In this document: in pieces, positions 61,192-64,000 of the stretch
Numbering within the stretch: the first letter of the stretch is position 1
Layout: each line of letters begins with the position of its first letter
From: Chamaelirium japonicum
Taxonomy: Eukaryota; Streptophyta; Magnoliopsida; Liliales; Melanthiaceae
DNA length: 64,000 nt
Reading direction: 5' to 3'
NCBI GenBank assembly: GCA_947650365.1
Contig: OX393549.1
Location: forward strand, 80,526,533 to 80,590,532
The notes under the pieces: model-generated
Seen by the model: only the letters and a program-made list of their open reading frames with translations
Database searches by the model: none
What the model was told of the DNA's origin: nothing
Made by a program: the position numbers and the translations under genes

Positions 61192-61861
61192 GGAGCTTTT
61201 CAATCTAGCCCCGGCCATATTATGCGCCTTGTACTGGGGTCTCAACGGGACTTACTGGGATTTGTCCAGCTCGGATAAGGCCAAGGAGGAGCTTGGTCGG
61301 TCCGCTGCGTTCGGACCCCTGCACTACTTGTATGGCTGGATAGCTCTATATTTTCCAAAGGGGATATTTGCTAGACGCGGGCATCCAGCCGACCTGCCGT
61401 TCCTGCCCGGGATAGGAGGGATCTTAAATGCCTTTATCAGTTGGGGGCGTCCGAGGGAGTGTGCTCGCACCCTTTTGAGAAGGATGGGAAGCGCCGACTT
61501 TGAATTTCTGTCAGAGCATTCGGTGCTGCCTTTGGAGAGGTCGACTGTCTACGACAACAAGGAGCTCCCGGACAGTCTGTACTGGAACATGGTCAACTGC
61601 TGCCCTGGCTACTTGGTTTGGCGCAAGGGGGATGTGGTGGAGGTGGAGCAATACTCCCCTCACCGCTTTGCTCGCCAGCAAGGATTTCGACAGGAAGTTC
61701 CTGGTATGCCTCAGCAATTGCAGGGGCGTATTAGTCCGCAGGAGGGTTACCGTTTCTGGGCTTCTCTCTACGCCCGACTGAATGGCGGCAGCTTCTTCCC
61801 TGGGACCAAGTCCGGGTTTCGGGACGCCGCCACTCCGGAGTACTGCAAGTGGATTGAAGGG

Positions 61862-63677
61862 CAAGTTTATCATGGACGAGGTAATCCACCAATGGTTGCC
61901 TCCAGTCTTGCTCTTCAACTTCGAGGACGTGCACCGCATTGGCTTGAACTGGAATTTTGATCGGACCTTCTTCTTTGGTGATCATGAATCTTCTGCAGAT
62001 GGGGACGACGAACTGACCTTCTTTGGGGAACGGGAGTGTAGCCGCCAGGTTTGCAAGTGCGTCAGCCTGCTGGTTGAGATTTCTGGAGACGTGCTGAATG
62101 GAAGCAGCCTTGAGTTTGCCGAGGAGCTCCACAGCTCGCGCATGCAACGGCACCAGGTCTTCTTTGTTGACTTCGTATGCCCCCAAGACTTGCTGGATAG
62201 CGAGTTGAGAGTCACCAAAAATCTCTAGTCCTTGAAGCTTCATTTCGTCGACCAGCTCGAGACCGATGAGCAGAGCTTGATATTCTGCCACGTTGTTGGA
62301 ACATGATTCCGATAGTAGGAATGAGAAGGGGAGTATTTCGTTGTCCGGAGTGACGAAGATGACTCCGGCTCCTGCTATGTCTTGCCTTGCTGTGTCGTCG
62401 AAGAACATTTTCCAGGATGGGGCGACGTCGATGGAGAACACTTCTTCATCTGGGAGATCTTTTGATAACTCCCATTCCGCCAGGAGAGGATATTCCGTGA
62501 GGAAGTTCGCGAGGGCTTGCCCTTTAACCGCTCTATACGGTACGAAGGTGATATCAAATTCAAGTAGAAGCAGCGCCCACTTGGCCAGACGTCCGGAGAG
62601 CACTGGTCTTGACATGATGTACTTGAGGGGGTCAGCCTTCGAGACGAGTCTGATGGTGTGAGCCAGCATATAGTGTCGCAGCTTTTTCGTGGCGAAGATG
62701 AGTGCTAAGCAGACCGTCTCGATAGGGGAGTAATTTAGCTCTGCGCTGACGAGAGTGCGACTCAAGTAGTAGCAAGCCGTCTCCTTGCCAAGTTCATTGT
62801 TCTGATCCAGGAGTGCCCCCAAGGATTGCTCTTGGGCACTAATGTAGAGGATTAGCGGCCTTCCTTGAACTAGTGCTGATAGAACTGGTGGCTTCAGTAG
62901 ATAGGCTTTGATGTTTTGGAGTGCTTCTTGGCAAGCTTCATCCCATTTGAATGGCGCTCCTTTCTTCATGAGGTGACTAAAAGGGTGGCACTTTCCAGCT
63001 AGGTTGGCGATGAATCTCCGGATATATGCCAAGTGCCCTTGGAGGCCTCTGAGGTCTCGTACTGTCTTCGGCGCGGGCATATTGACGATAGCATCTATCT
63101 TGGATTGATCTATCTCAATACCTCGATGTCGTACGATGAAGCCGAGGAACTTGCCTGAGGAGACTCCGAATACGCACTTGAGTGGATTCATGCGGAGTTT
63201 GTACCTTAGAAGCTGTTTGAAGATTAGCTCGAGATCTTGTAGATGTGCCGACTTTTTCTTGGATTTCACTACGAGGTCGTCGATATAACACTCCATGTTT
63301 TGATGAAGGATGTCGTCGAAGATTTTCTGTATAGCTCGCTGGTAGGTGGCTCCTGCGTTCTTCAAGCCGAACGACATTACTTTGTAGCAGTAGATTCCTT
63401 TCGGTGTGCGGAATGCAGTGAGCTCTTCGTCCTTGGGTGCCATCCGAATCTGGTTGTAGCCTGAGGATCCATCCATGAAAGTTAGCACCTCGTGGCCTGT
63501 CGTTGCGTCCACCATCAGCTCCGTGATTGGCAAGGGGAAGTCGTCCTTTGGGCATGCGTTGTTCAAGTCTCTGAAGTTTATGCACACTCGGATTTGACCA
63601 TTCTTCTTTTTGACCAGGACGATGCTAGAGATCCATGTCGGGTACTTGACCTCTCGAATGAAGCCGGCTTCGATCAA
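61862..63677 (-). pseudogene. pol: Tat-like Pol: RT, RNase H and second RNase H, integrase missing
   Basis: A 648-codon frame from 63677 (first Met; the true protein is longer). RT: DFPLPITELMVDATTG, FMDGSSGYNQIRM (67-79), YIDDLVVKS with the YIDD site at 131-134, then the GKFLGFIV connection. RNase H region 270-385, with the first motif degraded (ILYISAQEQSLGALL) but AELNYSPIE present. A second RNase H at about 424-545 has FFDD near 426, E465 (AEYQALL), D489 (GDSQLAI) and D539 (ADALANLA). The dual RNase H defines the Tat group. At about residue 605 (DYLVHDKL, the very start of the integrase zinc region) the homology stops, and the frame continues by chance through PMD antisense to 61731. Confidence 0.92.
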
Positions 63678-64000
63678 CTTGTTAACTTCGCCTTCTATTT
63701 GGGGTACCAGTTCCGGCCGGTAGCGTCTTTGTCCTTGCTTGATAGCGCTAGCTCCGTGTTTGACACTGAGCTAGTGCACTACGATTTTGGGATCGAGGCC
63801 CGGCATTTCCTTGTAGGACTATGCGAAGACGTCTCTGTATTCTTTAAGCAGTTTGATGTATGCGACTTCTTCCTCAGGAGTCAAGAGTGTGCTGACGAAT
63901 GTAGGCCGAGGCTTCGTCTCTGTGCCCAAGTTGATTTCCTTCAAGTCATCAACGGTGGACTGCCCCCTTCTTTTAGGACTAGCGGGGCATCTGGCAACTC
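63678..64000 (-). pseudogene. pol: Tat-like Pol upstream of the RT ORF, with two TAG stops
   Basis: Same frame as the RT: YRPELVPQIEGEVNKL leads into the RT start. Upstream it reads SYKEMPGLDPKIVVH, then TAG (63771-63773), then LSVKHGA; another TAG (63819-63821) stands where the conserved Trp of the FAW-S motif belongs. The sequence continues to the window edge. Confidence 0.8.

Larger units (their letters stand above)
58938..61960 (+). pseudogene. Plant mobile domain (PMD) ORF, antisense in the Tat-like element
   Basis: PMD (aminotransferase-like, plant mobile domain) proteins include MAIN/MAIL1 silencing factors and versions carried by transposons. Model: exon 1 58938-59029 (ATG in an AACGATGG context, donor GAG|GTGCGA), intron 59030-60101, exon 2 60102-61960 (acceptor TCTCCAG). 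Phases agree, with the split codon AG+G. Domain evidence: LLAKFLTPARREYSHPEGMY, then CPATNTFLTGAGEIGISLRD, VHIVSGCPEV, LVIFLYRFVLPCSGEVIRPG, FLVASRMAG and LYWGLNGTYWDLS in order, the usual PMD layout. Breaks: TAG at 60463, 60838 and 61024, and a frameshift at the G run 61168-61191. The last ~30 codons run into the antisense of pol, so the natural C-terminus is replaced. It matches the extra ORFs known in Tat elements. Confidence 0.75.
58677..64000 (-). mobile_element. Tat-like Ty3-gypsy element, internal region, runs off the window
   Basis: Minus-strand pol (RT, RNase H, second RNase H) at 64000-61862. It is followed not by integrase but by an antisense PMD gene (61960-58938 on the plus strand), then the PPT and LTR. 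The dual RNase H and an extra ORF next to the 3' LTR are hallmarks of the Tat group (Ogre/Retand-type). Gag and protease must lie beyond the right edge. Loss of integrase makes this copy non-autonomous. Confidence 0.85.

Overview
This window is plant nuclear DNA, from a flowering plant. It holds a spliced WRKY transcription-factor gene with plant-type introns, long GA/CT and TA microsatellites, TTTAGGG-like repeats, and a dense load of plant transposon families (Ty1-copia, Tat-like Ty3-gypsy, a LARD, CACTA, hAT, Tourist MITEs, Helitrons, LINE remnants). A 500-base run of N marks an assembly gap. I cannot name the species; a monocot is possible, but nothing here decides it.

Layout. 1-2030: a five-exon group IIb WRKY gene (WRKY9/WRKY72-like), the only ordinary host gene I can defend. 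4085-10601: a complete Ty1-copia element with perfect target-site duplications (TSDs, GAATA) but broken ORFs. 10605-15140: LINE-derived sequence and a poly-A retroposon. This is interrupted by a small minus-strand LTR element (11556-14669) that carries non-gag/pol coding-like sequence, and its right LTR is interrupted by a 526-bp Helitron (14090-14615). The other LTR preserves the empty site. 15140-30382: accessory sequence with (TA)n tracts, a 398-bp foldback element, two hAT-like elements, nested MITEs, a second Helitron end, a 2-kb mosaic of shuffled short repeats and possible captured exons. 30383-30882: gap. 31000-32865: MITEs and a cluster of small palindromes.

32866-64000 is one nested stack. 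A Tat-like gypsy element on the minus strand (pol at 61862-64000, an LTR split between 58676-58037 and 49366 leftwards) received two insertions in the same LTR: a minus-strand copia element (42689-47934) and a plus-strand 8.66-kb LARD (49372-58031, TSD CCCCC, LTRs of about 3.26 kb that are almost identical). The copia element was hit in its reverse transcriptase by a second gypsy element (32866-42688). That gypsy was hit between protease and reverse transcriptase by a 5.8-kb CACTA transposon (33595-39403, TSD TTA). The CACTA contains telomere-like repeats, a short charged-repeat ORF and an array of about 180-bp repeats.

The most interesting item is in the Tat-like element. Antisense to its pol lies a plant-mobile-domain (PMD) gene with its own TATA-like box, a GC-rich intron whose splice phases match, and a long second exon (58938-61960). 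It sits where integrase should be, and integrase is absent. It is broken by three TAG codons and a poly-G frameshift. Most retroelement genes here are pseudogenes, and many of their stops are TAG, compatible with C-to-T decay of silenced DNA. The LARD looks like the youngest insertion.
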